A DNA stretch of 64,000 nucleotides from Linyphia triangularis (lineage: Eukaryota; Arthropoda; Arachnida; Araneae; Linyphiidae): the NCBI GenBank assembly GCA_963978545.1, contig OZ021729.1:11918001-11982000 (forward strand), written 5' to 3'. The position numbers were made by a program, and so were the translations under genes. Numbering within the stretch: the stretch's first letter is position 1; the number at the start of each line of letters is the position of its first letter. This document shows positions 25,147-37,656 of this stretch, piece after piece. The notes beneath the pieces were generated by a model. The model saw nothing but the letters and a program-made list of their open reading frames with translations. It was not told the origin of the DNA and did not search any database.

Positions 25147-25442
25147 TTTTTCCCACCATGACTTAGTTATCTCTAAAAATATTGACAAACTGTCCGTTTT
25201 TTCTAATGAATGTAAGTATGAAAATTGTAATATCGTCAAATTTAAATGTAGTGACCAGTGTTATAGTGTAATTTAAGATGCTCCGCACCTCTAGTTTAAT
25301 AAGATATGTTTTATAGTAAAATGAAATTGAATTCTTACAGTAAATACTTATCACGGATTTTGCTAGTTAGACTTGCAAATTAACTAAAGTCATAACTAAT
25401 ATAACTTTGGGCTTCATATTTATTTGTATTTAATGATACCCT

Positions 25443-26368
25443 TTTTTACTTTTAATTACCCATATGTATACATAGGGTAATGAAAGTATAGCATTCGGTC
25501 CAAAAAAAAAAAAAAAATTTTTTTTTTTTTTTTTTGTCATTTCTCCACGTTTTGGAACATCCTGATTTCAAAGAAGTGATCTAGAAAAAATGTCTGTCTG
25601 TGTGTATGTGGTCAGCATAACTCACGAACAAATTGACTGATGATGTTTAAATTTGGTGATGGCACAGGGACCTACCGTTAAATTTTTCGTAAAAATTGCG
25701 CATGCTCATAAGGTAGCTGTCATTGAAAAAATCATGTTTTTCAGTAATTGCTAAAAAACGGCTCTAACAATTTTGTCCAAAATTGCTGTCGTAATGCCTC
25801 TTAAGGTGTTCTAAACATCCCCACCTCCGGAATTCCCCCTAAAAATGCTTTAATTGCGTAAAAAGTTGAAAAACGAATGTATTTAACACAGAGTTCTATT
25901 TCCTGGAACATACCTCATAAACGAAATTTTGTCTCCTTCCCTCAGTTTCACTTATTAGAAAGGATTATATAAGAATTAATGAAAAGTATATCGCCAAAAT
26001 GTTTTGTTTTTTTTTCTTTTCAAAGACCCATACAAAAATTATTATAAAAAATATCGCCAAACTGGTGTTTTTTAAAAAAAATGAATGATGAAAATATAAA
26101 AATGGTAGATGACACAAATCCATGCCAGTTGGTTGGTTGTATTCAGATCATCTGGCGCCGTCAGCAACACGAGGGCTATAATGCGCCGAAACATTCGTCA
26201 TTAGACAAGCCAACATACATTTACAAACACCCACGCCTAACACGGGACTCGAACCCGCAACCTCGCGGTCTAGAAGCTAGCACGCTAACCACTATACCGT
26301 TTGGTCGGCCAAATACATGCCAGTATTATATTTGTAATTGAATGTTGTGTAATGTTCCACACTCCTAG
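25443..26368 (+). mobile_element. Element K, full-length copy with a SINE inserted
   Basis: The 5' end has the near-palindrome TACCCATATGTATACATAGG and the body CATTTCTCCACGTTTTGGAA. The 3' end GTTGTGTAATGTTCCACACT is followed by CCTAG and T. CTAG at the end, with a small GTGT...ACAC stem just before it, recalls non-autonomous Helitron/Helentron termini, but this is tentative. The SINE at 26131-26310 sits inside with its own target duplication. The uninterrupted sequence can be read at 47555-47639. No protein frame. Confidence 0.6.
26131..26310 (-). mobile_element. tRNA-derived SINE S1, copy 1
   Basis: Read on the minus strand: a tRNA-like head with an A-box region TATAGTGGTTAGCGTGC and a perfect B box GGTTCGAGTCC, then a tRNA-unrelated tail through GTTTGTAAATGTATGTTGGC and CCTCGTGTTGCTGACGGCGC, ending AACCAACC. 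The 9-bp duplication CATGCCAGT flanks it (26121-26129 and 26316-26324). Such elements are transcribed by RNA polymerase III from the internal boxes and copied by a LINE reverse transcriptase. It has no obvious poly-A tail. Confidence 0.9.
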
Positions 26369-26665
26369 TTTTTTTTCTTGTTTTGGGTTATTCTAGTCAA
26401 AATAGAGAAGACAAAAAATTTTCTTCAATTTGCCGAATTTCCACTGTTGCTTCTGGATTGAGAAAGCTTAATAATCACCATAGAGTCTATAATAGCAACT
26501 CTCCCCCAAACTGCTTAATATCTGCAGGTGACCAAGGGAAACCTATCATGCAGCATTAGGCAGCAGGAAGCAGTATCGAGGGATTCAATTAGCTTCATCT
26601 GGTTCCAGATCAGGAGCAGCTTACGAGTTATCCAAAACTTCGGTTAGAAATCATTGCGAATTTGG

Positions 26666-26840
26666 GACCAAACGGTATAGTGGTTAGCGTGCTAGCTTCT
26701 AGACCACGAGGTTGCGGGTTCGAGTCCCGTGTTAGGCATGGGTGTTTGTAAATGTATGTTGGCTTGTCAAATGACGAATGTTTCGGAGAATTATAGCCCT
26801 CGTGTTGCTGACGTCGCCAGATAATCTGAAAACAACCAAC
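26666..26840 (+). mobile_element. tRNA-derived SINE S1, copy 2
   Basis: The only plus-strand copy. The head begins GACCAAACGGTATAGTGG and keeps GGTTCGAGTCC; the tail ends AACAACCAAC. It is flanked by a perfect 14-bp duplication CATTGCGAATTTGG (26652-26665 and 26841-26854), so insertion was recent enough for the duplication to be intact. A GC-for-TC change distinguishes its tail from the other copies. Confidence 0.92.
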
Positions 26841-26854
26841 CATTGCGAATTTGG

Positions 26855-28435
26855 TTACGATTTACCGGCTACTTCGCGACTTTTCAAAAAATCGCCAAGT
26901 TGAAAACGACGTCAAAAGGCTATGTCGCCAAATGTAAAATTACGTCAAAACGCTGTGTTGTCAAATCAGAATCGTCACTAGGGTTGCCGGAAAACCAAAT
27001 TGGCGTTGTCAAAATTGTAGCGAAATCGACAACTTTCTAGAAGTCGCCAAGAGGCATCGTACAGTTAATCTGAACAGCGAATTTCTTACTGAATAAATAT
27101 TTGAGTGGCAAAAAAGGTATGAATTTGCAATGTCTACTTCAAAACATACAATATGAATTAAGGATAGATTGTTGTGAAATTAAGGTCATGTTTTTGATGT
27201 ACATTTTCCCAAGATACTTTGAAGGCAAAACTGTAAATCCAAACATATTATTCTAAATAAGCTGAAAGCATGAACCGGTATTTTCAACACCGATAATGGT
27301 AATAATGGTAAATAAATAATGGTCCCCTATCTAATGAATGTTCTTTAGATTTCAGAGAAATCTTAAAGTGGTATGAAAATTGTTGGTTTGCAATTTCTAG
27401 TTTAAGGGGAAAAAACGGTTAGACGCTCTAAATAAACTCCGAACTTAAAAGGTTTTTTTTTTAACAACGATATCATAAATGATATGCAAACAATTGGCTT
27501 TACTACCCGACTCAGCAATTTATGAATCCCTGGAAATCATAAAAAAAAAATAACTTCATTTATTTTCTTTAGGTGACACTTAAATCGGGGTTAGACACAG
27601 TTCAATAGAGAAACAAAAACACCAGATCTTCGTCAGCATCAAGAAAAAACAACAATGCAAATCAAAAAGGGAAAAACCATTTCTTAGTCACCGGATGTAA
27701 TAAGTCAACATCTTGCCTCCCAAGGAGAGATCTTTGAGCCAAGATGGAATAAAATAAATAAGACTTTAAAACGAATCAAAATGCAGTGTTATGTATGAGC
27801 GAGATGGTAAAGAGAAACACGCCTTAACAATGTAAATAATCGGTATATTTACACTCTTTTTGTGTGACCGCGGTTTTTCATTGTTGAATAAATATCGGAT
27901 TTTGTTAGTGGAGTTAACATAGGGGAATTTTTTTACGGCATTAAAAAGTAGCGAAATATATTGAGAATTCATTTTCAGTTTAAACGTATACTGCGTAGGA
28001 ATTTTCATTGGGTTTTATTTACGTAAGAAATGTATTATCGTGTGACAGATTTACCTTAGATTTGTTTTTTGTTATTGTAATCTTTCTTACTGTTTTACTT
28101 TTCTGTTGCTAGAATTTTAGTGTTTGTTTAAGAAGGTTGATTTAATATGCCTTTGGAAATAAAGTATAATTTTTTTTTTTATGTTTCATTTGTAACGATA
28201 TTTAAATGGAGTCCCTTTAAAAAAAGAGCATTATGTTTGTTGCTTTTAGATAAAATTTAGACAACAATGTATGGAATTGTAATATTATATAATAGTCAAG
28301 TGTTTTGTGTGTTTGATACAAAAATGTTTTTAAGATACATTTGATAAGCATATGCAACTCTTATTTAAACACTTCCATTAATATTAACACGTTTCAGTTT
28401 CAGAACATTTATAATACGAAAGCTAAAAAATCAAT
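26855..28435. other. Stretch without recognised gene; CGCCAA-rich at its start
   Basis: From 26860 to 27060 the sequence has many GTCGCCAA, GACGTCAAAA and related strings, broken by stops. Beyond that it is AT-rich, with nothing recognisable apart from poly-A and poly-T runs. Confidence 0.4.
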
Positions 28436-28439
28436 CCAT

Positions 28440-28835
28440 ATGCAGTGACTCCACCCGTCTTTTGCTATTTTAACCATTTGCACTCGAGAGGCGACTCTGA
28501 CTCACCACTAGATTTAATGCGGAAATTCGATGCAATGACTGTTTATGTTTAGTTTCCTTGAAGCGGGTCCGTAACCACAAACCAAAATAAAAATGCTGCG
28601 AAACGTCTCGAGTTGCTGGTTCCTCCGCGTGAAGAAGGCCTCGAGTGTAAAGGGTCAGTTTTCATTTACAATAGATAGACATTAAATGAAAACAATTTGT
28701 GTCATTTCATTAAGTTATCACTTTCGAACCTACTCACCAAATTTCAAGGTTTTATAGAAAGTAGTTTCTAAATGCACTGGGCTAGAAGATTGTAACATAG
28801 CGAGTATAGGAAATTATCCTTACTAGGACTTCCTT
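28440..28835. mobile_element. M1 MITE, copy 3, right half only, split by an insertion
   Basis: It holds the loop and right arm of M1: AGTGACTCCACCCGTCTTTT on the left, then AATAGATAGACATTAAATGA, CACCAAATTTCAAGG and GATTGTAACATAGCGAGTAT, ending GGACTTCCTT. The left arm is absent. The loop is interrupted at 28474-28654. Confidence 0.75.
28474..28654. mobile_element. 181-bp piggyBac-like MITE inside M1 copy 3
   Basis: The ends CCATTTGCACTCGAGAGG and, complemented from the right, CCCTTTACACTCGAGGCC are inverted repeats. TTAA precedes the left end (28470-28473); TCAG, a two-base variant, follows the right end. M1 copy 1 reads CTATTTTAATTTTCATTT at the same place, giving the empty site. CCCTTTGCACTCGAG-like termini with TTAA are characteristic of piggyBac relatives. 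Confidence 0.75.
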
Positions 28836-29705
28836 TCCAAAGCTCAATTTAAAGTAATTATTCTTGTGCCCATCACGCATGTATAATTTTTTTATATTAG
28901 ATAATCATTATAGTTTCTACTATAATTGTAAGGCTAGAAAAGAAAGGGTATATAAACAAAACAAAAGTGACTTATAAGGTATTAGCTCTTGTAGATTTTA
29001 TTTTTCTAATCTTGTACTTGTAACATTGTAAGGTGGTATAAAATGTAGTTTGGGACATTTTGCGATAAGAAAAAGCACCAAAAACAAAACACAGTAATAA
29101 ACTGATATTAAAACTACAGTTAAAATATAAATAATAACAAAATTAGGTTAAAGCATTAATAATAATAAAATAAATTTAAATTAAAACACGTTGCCGAAAA
29201 CTTCATTCATCAGAGAGATAAATCGTCAAATAAAATTTAGCCAAAGGAATGTCATATACTATATATATATATCATAAGATGGTTCCTTTATCACAAAGTG
29301 TCTATCAATAAGTATTTTAGAGACCCAGGTAAAACTTCCAACTCGGATTTTGCACCAAGGATTGTTTATTTGAATCCCGCGATAAGTTACGGCAACCATA
29401 AGCATTTCAATTGTTATTTAAAAATAGCTACCATTAATCGGCAGTAATCGTCTTGGCGCAGAATCTGCACAAAAAAATGGAAATCCAACCGAAAGCCGGG
29501 GTTAACGTCAAAAGTCAATCAGACACATATTACTTCTATCCATTGCAAAAACTCAGGTGGTTAAAAAAAATGTTGCAATATTTGCAGTTGTAATACGAAT
29601 ACAAGTCTAAGAGGTTCTTAAAATTTTGTACTGAGCGAAAGTACATCGCCTAATTACCATTACAACGTCTGGACTACTATAAGTAAACATAAAATAGGGG
29701 GACTG
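28836..29705. other. AT-rich stretch without recognised gene
   Basis: A few short TA runs (29260-29272) and a mildly GC-richer part at 29330-29530. No open frame or repeat boundary was identified. Confidence 0.4.
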
Positions 29706-29708
29706 AGA

Positions 29709-30430
29709 TACAAACTGACTCCAAAGAAGCAGATGTCCAGTCTGTTAGGATACCTCTGATCCATAAGTCATGCGGAGATTAATGGTTTTCTGAATAATAT
29801 ACCGTTGATTATATTCAACCAGTTCTATATCGAGCAGGACTTATGATGGCATTTTATTAACATGGATGTGATAGCAGCAGTTTTAATTCATTAAGTATTT
29901 AATGGTTTTGATACAGAAACTTTCTTGATTTTTATCTAACCAATTTATCAAAATCTAGACTATAAAGAGTCAAAAGAAATTTAGGAAGGGGGTGGGGGGA
30001 GAGGGTTGGACTGAAGGATACAAACTCCAAAAGACCAGACGTCCAGTCAGGCGTGAGACCTCTAAGCCATAAGCAGTACTATATTCATCCGGACTTACGA
30101 TAGCAATTTATTAACATGGGTTTGATAGTTCACAACCAAATATATGATTTATTTAATATTCGTGATGTAGACACTTTCTAGATTTATATGTAAGTAAATT
30201 ATCAAAATCTAGACTACAAAGAATCGAAAGAAATTGAGATTGGCATACCAACTCAAAAGGACCAGTTGTACTGCCTGGCGCGATACCTCTAAGCCATCAG
30301 CAATATTATATTCATCCGGACTTACGATAGTAACTTATTAACATGGGTTTGATAGCTCCCAACCAAATTTATGAAGCATTTAATGGTTTTTATCAAGACA
30401 CTTTCTATATTTTTCTTTCATAAAATTATT
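29709..30430 (+). repeat. Three-copy tandem repeat, unit 230-310 bp
   Basis: Units start near 29709, 30019 and 30249. Common phrases are ATACCTCTAAGCCAT, GGACTTACGATAG, TTATTAACATGGGTTTGATA and ATCAAAATCTAGACTA. The first unit carries an extra insertion and a G-rich 3' end (29985-30008); the third is cut off. All frames are closed. Confidence 0.8.
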
Positions 30431-30995
30431 AAACTTTTTAAGTTTAATTAGGCAGGCGTTTCCCGGACCTTGTTCATTTATCAACTATCACACGCAAACA
30501 TGCCTCAAACTCAATCAGGGACCCTCCATATTATAAACTCTTTATGATGTCCGAACTCCTTATGCAAGCACTAAATAAGTGAGGGAAAAATTCAGCCCTT
30601 ATTAAGTCCATTAATACCTGGTGACACGTCGATTATAATAAAAGAGCATATTATATTATTATGTATTCCATAATTTCATTATTAAACGTATTCTATCATT
30701 CATGTATAAATTCCCCACCCTGGTTCTTTCTATATAAAAAAAAATACCCCCACAAAAAAATTTAATCTTGGCTGATAAGGAAGAAGAAGAAAAAGTGATA
30801 AAAATAATGAAAGTTTTCCTTCTTAGATTATCGAAGGGCAAATTATTGTTCAGCTTTCCTTCGCCTCTTCTTAATCTCTGCTTTCCTAAGATTAGGAAAA
30901 TGTAGATGCGGGGGTGGGGACGTAAATTTGTGACCCCACCCTTTTTTTGTGGACCATCTCAAAAGGATTTTTTTTTTATGTAATTTACTTTTTTT
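30431..30995. other. Stretch without recognised gene
   Basis: Mixed composition with a purine-rich patch (30780-30800) and C/T-rich segments. A 60-codon minus-strand frame at 30659-30841 has no known motif. Confidence 0.4.
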
Positions 30996-32470
30996 TGTCG
31001 CAAAGCCGATGAATGACTATTATTAGTAAGAAATTAGAACCCTCAGTGTGTCGAGTCATTGCTTGTGACGCTTTTCTTTTCTTTCTTTTTTATCAAAATG
31101 CGTGCATCAAGTCGTCAAGTGACGATGATAAGTTTGATGTCAGAATCAAAGTCATTTGGTTAAGAGAGGTCTTTTTATGATTGGCAGATGGTATCAATCT
31201 ATACGTTTTTAGGACTTCTTTTTGGAATTAAAATATACAAATACAAATGTTTATATATAGAGAGAGAGAATTTGCATACATAACAGAAAATACAGAAGTA
31301 GATGAATAACATGTAACATGATAGAAGATACAGGGTTTGAAACTAAAATTAACTGTGTTTAACTATACATTTTTAACCTAAATATGTAGTTTAATTCTTT
31401 TAGTCGCAATGCAGGTGAATGACTATTATTAGTAAGAAATTAAAACCCTCAGTATGGCGAGTGCTTGTGACGCTTTTTTTATTATTATTATTATCAAAAC
31501 GCGTGCAACAAATTGTCTAGTGATGATAAGTTTGATGTTAGAATCAAAGTCATTTGGTTAAGAGAAGTCTTTTTTTGATTGGCAGTTGGTATCAATCTAT
31601 GTGTTTTTAGAAGTTATTTTTGGAGCTAAAAATAATTTAAACTGAAATTAACTGTGTTTAACTGTAAGTTTTTTAGCCTAAATATATAGTTTAATTTTTT
31701 AGTTACTAAGCAGGTGAATGATTATTATTATTAAGAAGTTAGAACCCTCAGTATATCGAGTCATGGCTAGTGACGCTTTCTTTATTTTCAAAATATGTGC
31801 ATCAAGTCGGCAAGTGAGGATGATAAGTGAGATGTCAAAATCAAGGTCATGTGATTGAGAGGTCTTGTGATTGGCATTTATGCGTTTCTGAAAGTTATGT
31901 TTGAATGTTTATCGACATATATTCGGATAATTTAAATTTTAGTCCCAAAACTAGTGAATGACTTTAATTACTAAAAAAATTTAAACTCACAGTTGTGGAG
32001 ACTTTTTTTTTTTAGTTTGCTTGTGGGGCTTTTTTTCGATCAATATTCGTGCATATAGTTGTCTTGTAACAAAGATTAGTTCCATACCAGAATTATTATA
32101 ATTTGATTGAGAGAAGCATTTTAATTTCCAGTTATATATATAAGTGATTGTAGAAGTTATGTTTGAATAATGAATGAAGCGAAGTTTAACTATAAATGTT
32201 TTGCCTATTTATGCAATTTAATCTTTTAATCCGCAAAGCTGAGGAAATACTATTATGGTTAAAAACTATAAGTATGTTGAATTAATTCTTATGAGAATAT
32301 ATTATCAAAAAATGTGCATCAGTTCTTCAAATGACGAACTTAAGTTTAATGTCAGAATCAAAATCAATTGATAGATAATTGCATTTTGATTGACAGTTGT
32401 TATCTATCTATATGTTTCTAAAAGCTTTGTTTAAATGAAATTTCTATCCCTTTATCGGATTACTTACAAA
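30996..32470 (+). repeat. Five-copy degenerate tandem repeat, 240-406 bp units
   Basis: Unit starts near 30996, 31402, 31701, 31943 and 32231 are marked by variants of GCAAAGCCGATGAATGACTA. Following phrases include AACCCTCAGT, GTGCATCAAGTCG, GATGATAAGTTTGATGTCAG and TTGATTGGCAGTTGGTATCA. The first unit is longest because of an internal AT-rich segment with a GAGAGAGA run. Similarity falls steadily toward the right. Non-coding. Confidence 0.8.
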
Positions 32471-34078
32471 TTTTAGATTTAATTCTTTCCAAATGTAGTC
32501 AGGGAAAAATTAATTATTCACATGAAACAGTTGTTTATTTATTTGCGTTTTTCTGGTGCATAAAATGAAGCTACTCCATATTTCACGTCTGATTTGAGGT
32601 AAATAGATTTACACTACAAAATCGCACTCCAGCTAAAAAATGAAATTCATTCTCCCTCAACCCGTTCAGTCTGAATGTTATCACTTCATGTTAACATAAA
32701 CAGAAGAGTTATCATTGTTGTTATTTGTTTCGCGACACTCGAACCACAAATTATCTTTGACCTTGACTTTAATTTCTTTTGAGATTACTGTATGTACATT
32801 GCAATGAGATACCGAGCAATATTTTGAATTATCTCTTCAAACTCAGCCCGTAAAAAAATCTTCGTCCTTATGGACTTAAGGACTTATTTTGTTACAAGGA
32901 CTTTCAGTTATTTAGTTACAGTGTCTGATGGATCAGTAAGTTTGTAAAAGCTTTCATTTCTAGTCCACTTATTTTTTATTTGTACATGTAAAGATTTCCT
33001 TTTTTGGTTAATTTGGGTTGGTCAATTTGCGTTTTAAGTAGTCGGGAATTGTGTTGTAACTCTTAAATGTAGATGGCGCTCAGATTTGTATATTACATGA
33101 ACGTCTGATGCAGAAACTCGTTTATGCGAAGTATAGGGTCAGCAATAAATTGCATGCTAAAAATCTTAGTGATTAATTTTCTCTCTTTTGTAATTGTGTT
33201 GAGATGTCTTTGTGTTCAAATAAACCAATTAAATGCCAAGCAGACAGTTTTTCATTTTAGTGATAAGTTTTACGATACAGTGATTAATGACGATATATTT
33301 TACACTCTAAGTTTGGAAATAGTTGTAATCCGAACAATATTTTGGAAATGGAAGCTAGTCTTTTGTCATTTTATGCGTTTTAAGTCTGGGTAAATCCATC
33401 TACACAACTGCGTCAGTATGTATTTTGAAAAACAAAAGTTGTTTAATTCTTAAAAGCGTCTTTAGTTAAAAATTTACTATAAAAATATTTACCAGAGATT
33501 TCACTGCATATGCTATACCAACGCATCTGTATTTTAATATGGTATTAACTTACCCATTGTTTAGGCAGTTAAAGGTATGCTTAAATTATATAATACATTT
33601 CATTTGTCAAATTGTATTGATATGTATTGACTTATATTTAATATGTTTTAAAGTTTATTGGACAAACTAGAAAAATATATTTTTTTAGAGTTAAAACTTG
33701 CAAGACTGTTTCAGTATCATAATGTCGTAGCAATTTGAGTGATATAAGCTTTCTAGGTTTTAATGATATAGACCATAACTGTTCTCTCAAATACATTAAC
33801 ATAAAAATGTACTAAATAACAATTACGATAGAAAATGTCGTATTTAGAATTTGAATGTAAGATACTATTAAAATTTTTGTAACACTATTCATACACTTAG
33901 AATTTGTTTTTAAAGCTTTCATTGATTGAAAACATGCAAAAAATTACGAAAACTATTAATTGTAATAAAATTCAAAGCACATCAGTTTGTTCCACATTGG
34001 CAACTTTTGTTCAGTCGCGACGAATATTTTTATTAATAGGTATAGTTTTTACCAATAGCACAAGTTCTGGAAACATTA
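32471..34078. other. AT-rich stretch without recognised gene
   Basis: The longest frame (plus 33124-33393, 89 codons) lacks an ATG start and has no domain signature. I see no repeat shared with the rest of the window. Confidence 0.4.
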
Positions 34079-34680
34079 TTTTACTTTTAACTACCCATAT
34101 GTTAACATAGTACTCCATTAGGTAAAAAAAAATAAAAAAAATAATAATAATAATAAAAAATCGGTTTTTCTTTGCATTTTCTACTCGTTTCCGGACGTCT
34201 TTAGTCCAAAAAAGTAATCTTTGAAATATGTTTGTGTGTCTGTAGTCAATATACCTCTCGAACGGATGCGATGTTCAAACTTTTCTGTAAGGGTCAGCGG
34301 TGGTCATGGAACCTGTTTTTAAGGTTCTCGTCAAAATTGTGCATGCGAATTAGGTAGCTGCCATTGCATAATCTACGCTTGCAGCAATTACAAAACAACG
34401 GCGACTAACGATTTTTATCGACATCCCAGTGATAACGCCTTTTAAGGTGTTCTAAAGTTTCTCATCCCCAAAATTCCCGTACCAATTCGGTAAGGGCCTA
34501 AATACTTGAAAACGTTTTTAACATAGAGTTATCTTCCCTTGAACATTGCACATCCATGACTGTTGTTCTTCACCTACGCGAAAGGAATTTTGTAATAATT
34601 ATCGCCAAACTCGCCAAGTTGGCTGCGCCTTAAATTTTTGTAGTGTTATTGAATGTTGCGCAATGTTCGATAACCCAATT
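34079..34680 (+). mobile_element. Element K, copy 3
   Basis: It starts TTACTTTTAACTACCCATAT and includes TTTCTACTCGTTTCCGGACG, ATGCGAATTAGGTAGCTGCC, CCTTTTAAGGTGTTCTAAA and TCGCCAAACTCGCCAAGTTG. It differs from the other copies by many substitutions, so it is old. It ends in GCGCAATGTTCGATAACC and passes straight into the 152-bp array. Confidence 0.6.
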
Positions 34681-35356
34681 ACCATTAAAATAGCACAGAA
34701 ATAGTTGCAGTTTTCGACTGCATAAATTCTTCAATAGTATTTCGTGGCGACAAGAAATAATCCGCCAAGTTGGCAGCAACTTGAAGTTTTATAGTGTTAT
34801 TGAAAGTTATGCAATGTTCAACATCCCTAGTTACCATTAAAATAGGACAGAAGTAGTTATAGTTTTCGACTGCATAAATTCTTCAATAGTATTTCGTGGC
34901 GACAACAAATAATCCGCCAAGTTGGCAGCAACTTGAAGTTTTATAGTGTTATTGAAAGTTATGCAATGTTCAACATCCCTAGTTACCATTAAAATAGGGC
35001 AGAAGTAGTTATAGTTTTCGACTGCATAAATTCTTCAATAGTATTTCGTGGCGACAAGAAATAACGCGCCAAGTTGGCAGCGGCATGAATTTATATAGTG
35101 TGATTGAAAGTTGCACAATGTTCAACATCCCTAGTTTTTACAGTTTTTTACTACATAAATTCTTCAATATTATTCTGAGGCAAGAAGAATTGATTCTCCA
35201 AACTCGCCAAAAATGGCAGCGCCTTGAATTTATATAGTGATCGAAGATTGCGCAATGTTCGACATTTCTAGTTACCATTAAAATAGGACAGAAGTAGTTA
35301 CAGTTTTCGACTGCATAAATTCTTCAATAGTATTCCGTGGCGACAAGAAATGATTA
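34681..35356 (+). repeat. 152-bp array made of element K 3' ends
   Basis: Units begin at 34681, 34833, 34985, about 35137 and 35274 with ACCATTAAAATAGG or a variant. Each contains GACTGCATAAATTCTTCAAT, TCCGCCAAGTTGGCAGC and GCAATGTTCAACATCCCTAG. The last part is the K terminus, so the array looks like repeated K 3' ends. The first two junctions are exactly 152 bp apart. Unit 4 is diverged. Confidence 0.8.
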
Positions 35357-36892
35357 AGTACGAAATTCATCACTCAGCTAGTAGGGCGGGTGAAAAACTA
35401 TCCCCTCCCCCACACAAATGTCACTGCTTTACCCAACATGGGCGTTAACGAGGCTAGATAAGGATAGACTTTTTTAGATTATTTTTTTTTTTACTTTCCC
35501 AAAGGTGATCTTTCTCCTTTAGACTCACCTGCGTTTCGATTTAGAGACTAAGTTTCGAAAATTAGCCCTGATTAGCTTTTTTAAGAGAGGAATTTTTTAC
35601 CCCCTTTAATACCCCAGAGTAAGCATTTTTTTTTAGATGTATGCATATTTAAACATCCGTCGGCAAATGATTTCTGGCTGGGTGAGGGAACGAGAGAAAA
35701 AACGATCGTTTGTAATTTTTTTTTAGTTATTTTTCTCCTCCCTTCATGATAGGTGAGTGATTGCCTTTTAGGAAGAGCAAATTGTCACTGACATGTCTAG
35801 TCTGGTGAAAGGGTTACCCTCAACAATTTTCGACGTATTTTTGTGATGATAACATACGTTTAAATCGGGGAAGTTATTATTATTTTTTTTTTTTTTTTTT
35901 GAAGAAAATATCATTTGCGGTCTTGGGATTGATGCGTTGTGGGTTGGTTTTTATTTGTGGGTGAATTTTTTAGAATGCAAAGTAACATTAAACTGGTTTT
36001 CGGCTGACTTATCGCAACATTACTTTTTCGAAGCGGTTTTGAATGAAATTATTTTGTGAGACGTAAATTAATCTATTTTGTTGAGGAAGTAAACATTTAA
36101 GTTAATATTTTTTTTTTATGTATTTCATTAAAGAAAGATGGAGTGCAAATTAATTTTAACAAAGTATGTATGTGTAGGAAATTTAACTGGTGTTATTATT
36201 CTTGATTTTTATTCAAATTTGCTTCGCTTTTTCATTTGTTTGAATTGTGAATTAAAAGAAATGTGAAAATTGAATGTTGAAAGACGAATGTAATTGTAAG
36301 GAAGAAATATATAGGTTAATCGATTCAACAAGAATTCTTGAATTAAAAATATTGATATATTGAATTTATAAATTGGGTTTTATGTGTGGATATTACTGGT
36401 TTAACTTGAAATATTTTTTATTTGTATACTAATGTGTATAATATATATTATTTATATGAATATTATATTATTTTGTATATAAATATTGTATTATTTTCTA
36501 TATAAATATTATATTATGAATTAATTGTAGAACAAGAGAAAATATTTCGAAAGTAAATGTTCTTACACTTTGTAATCAAAATTATGACATAACATATAAT
36601 GTATAATACTTTTTTTATTTATTTATTTTTATTTTTTATTAAGTTCCCTATGGGTAATATATCATTAAGGGTCCTGGATACTAAGCGGTGAGAAGAGATA
36701 TATTTTAATTGCTAAGAATAGTTTAAAAAAATATGATACCAAGGTTATCAGTACTACTGCTATTTTATAGTTATATGTTAAAATGAACGTTACACTTTGA
36801 TAATTCTTATTAAATACTTAAAATGTAAAGTAAATAAATTTAAGAAAAATATGTATTTTACTGCAGAATAATTTCTAACCATTTGTAGTTAT
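35357..36892. other. Mixed-composition stretch without recognised gene
   Basis: 35360-35870 is C-rich on the plus strand with T-runs (for example CTATCCCCTCCCCCACAC). 36430-36520 has four short AATATTATATTATTTT units. No frame or terminus recognised. Confidence 0.4.
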
Positions 36893-37586
36893 TGTTACGA
36901 ATTTTTGTATATTTGTAAATATTTTGTAGTATTAATTATCTAAAAAGGAAAATTTATGTATATTTCGCATAAGGCAGTGCAAGAGTTTGTTTTCCTGCAA
37001 TGTGTCTCTTAATGCTTGATAACGAGTTTTACAGAGGTAAAGCTGGGAAGCGAGTTTTACTAGGAGCAGGGCATTTAATATTATGGTAATGGCAATCTCG
37101 CCAAATTGGCGAGATAGAGCCAAGCTGGCGACTAATTTTTATCGCCAAATTTGGCGACCATTTGGCGACATTTTTGGTCCCCATGTACATGTATAGACTT
37201 TTCGACTACGATCTGGAAAGTTCTCCGAATTTCTATCTCTAGAAGATTCACGAAGGTTTGACTTCTCTATCTAAGTCTGACCATATCGAGTTAGTGAGTT
37301 GAGTCACTGAGTTAGCTGAGTCCGTTAGTTGACTGGAGTTACTGAGTTAGCTGTCTCTCAGCGAGCATTCAGATAGTTTCGAAAGTGAACTGTATTTCAT
37401 TGTCTTTTGCGGTGATTTTTAGCAGTTGTGTTGTCAAGTTTTTAACTACTGTTTTGTGTTCTATTGCTGTGTAAAGAGCTGTATTGAGTCTACTAGAACG
37501 AGAAGTTCTGGAGTTATATCGGAATAAATTTCTGCAAGTTTTGATCTGTTTTGGCTTCAAATCATTCGAACCCGGTCCACGCAACA
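36893..37586 (-). mobile_element. Solo LTR, family L, copy 2
   Basis: An inverted relative of 12742-13616. On the plus strand it runs from TGTTACG to GCAACA and is flanked by TTAT on both sides (36889-36892 and 37587-37590). Shared blocks include the GCAAGGCAGTGC-type region, the GTCGCC...TTGGCGA palindromes and CAGATCAAAACTTGCAGAAA. No retrotransposon genes adjoin it. The minus-strand frames here are by-products of similarity to copy 1. Confidence 0.75.
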
Positions 37587-37656
37587 TTATTCTTAGACTA
37601 AATTTGATAAATTAAAATTGAAAATAAAACACATCGAGAGCTAACTTGTATTTAAG

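Noticed and set aside
26081..26341. 86-codon frame, with a similar one at 26628-26843 on the other strand
   Set aside because: Both are translations across the S1 SINE and its flanks; the similarity is that of the SINE.
26666..26740. Possible functional tRNA gene
   Set aside because: Good B box, but no convincing acceptor stem pairing, followed by a constant non-tRNA tail and flanked by target duplications: a SINE head.
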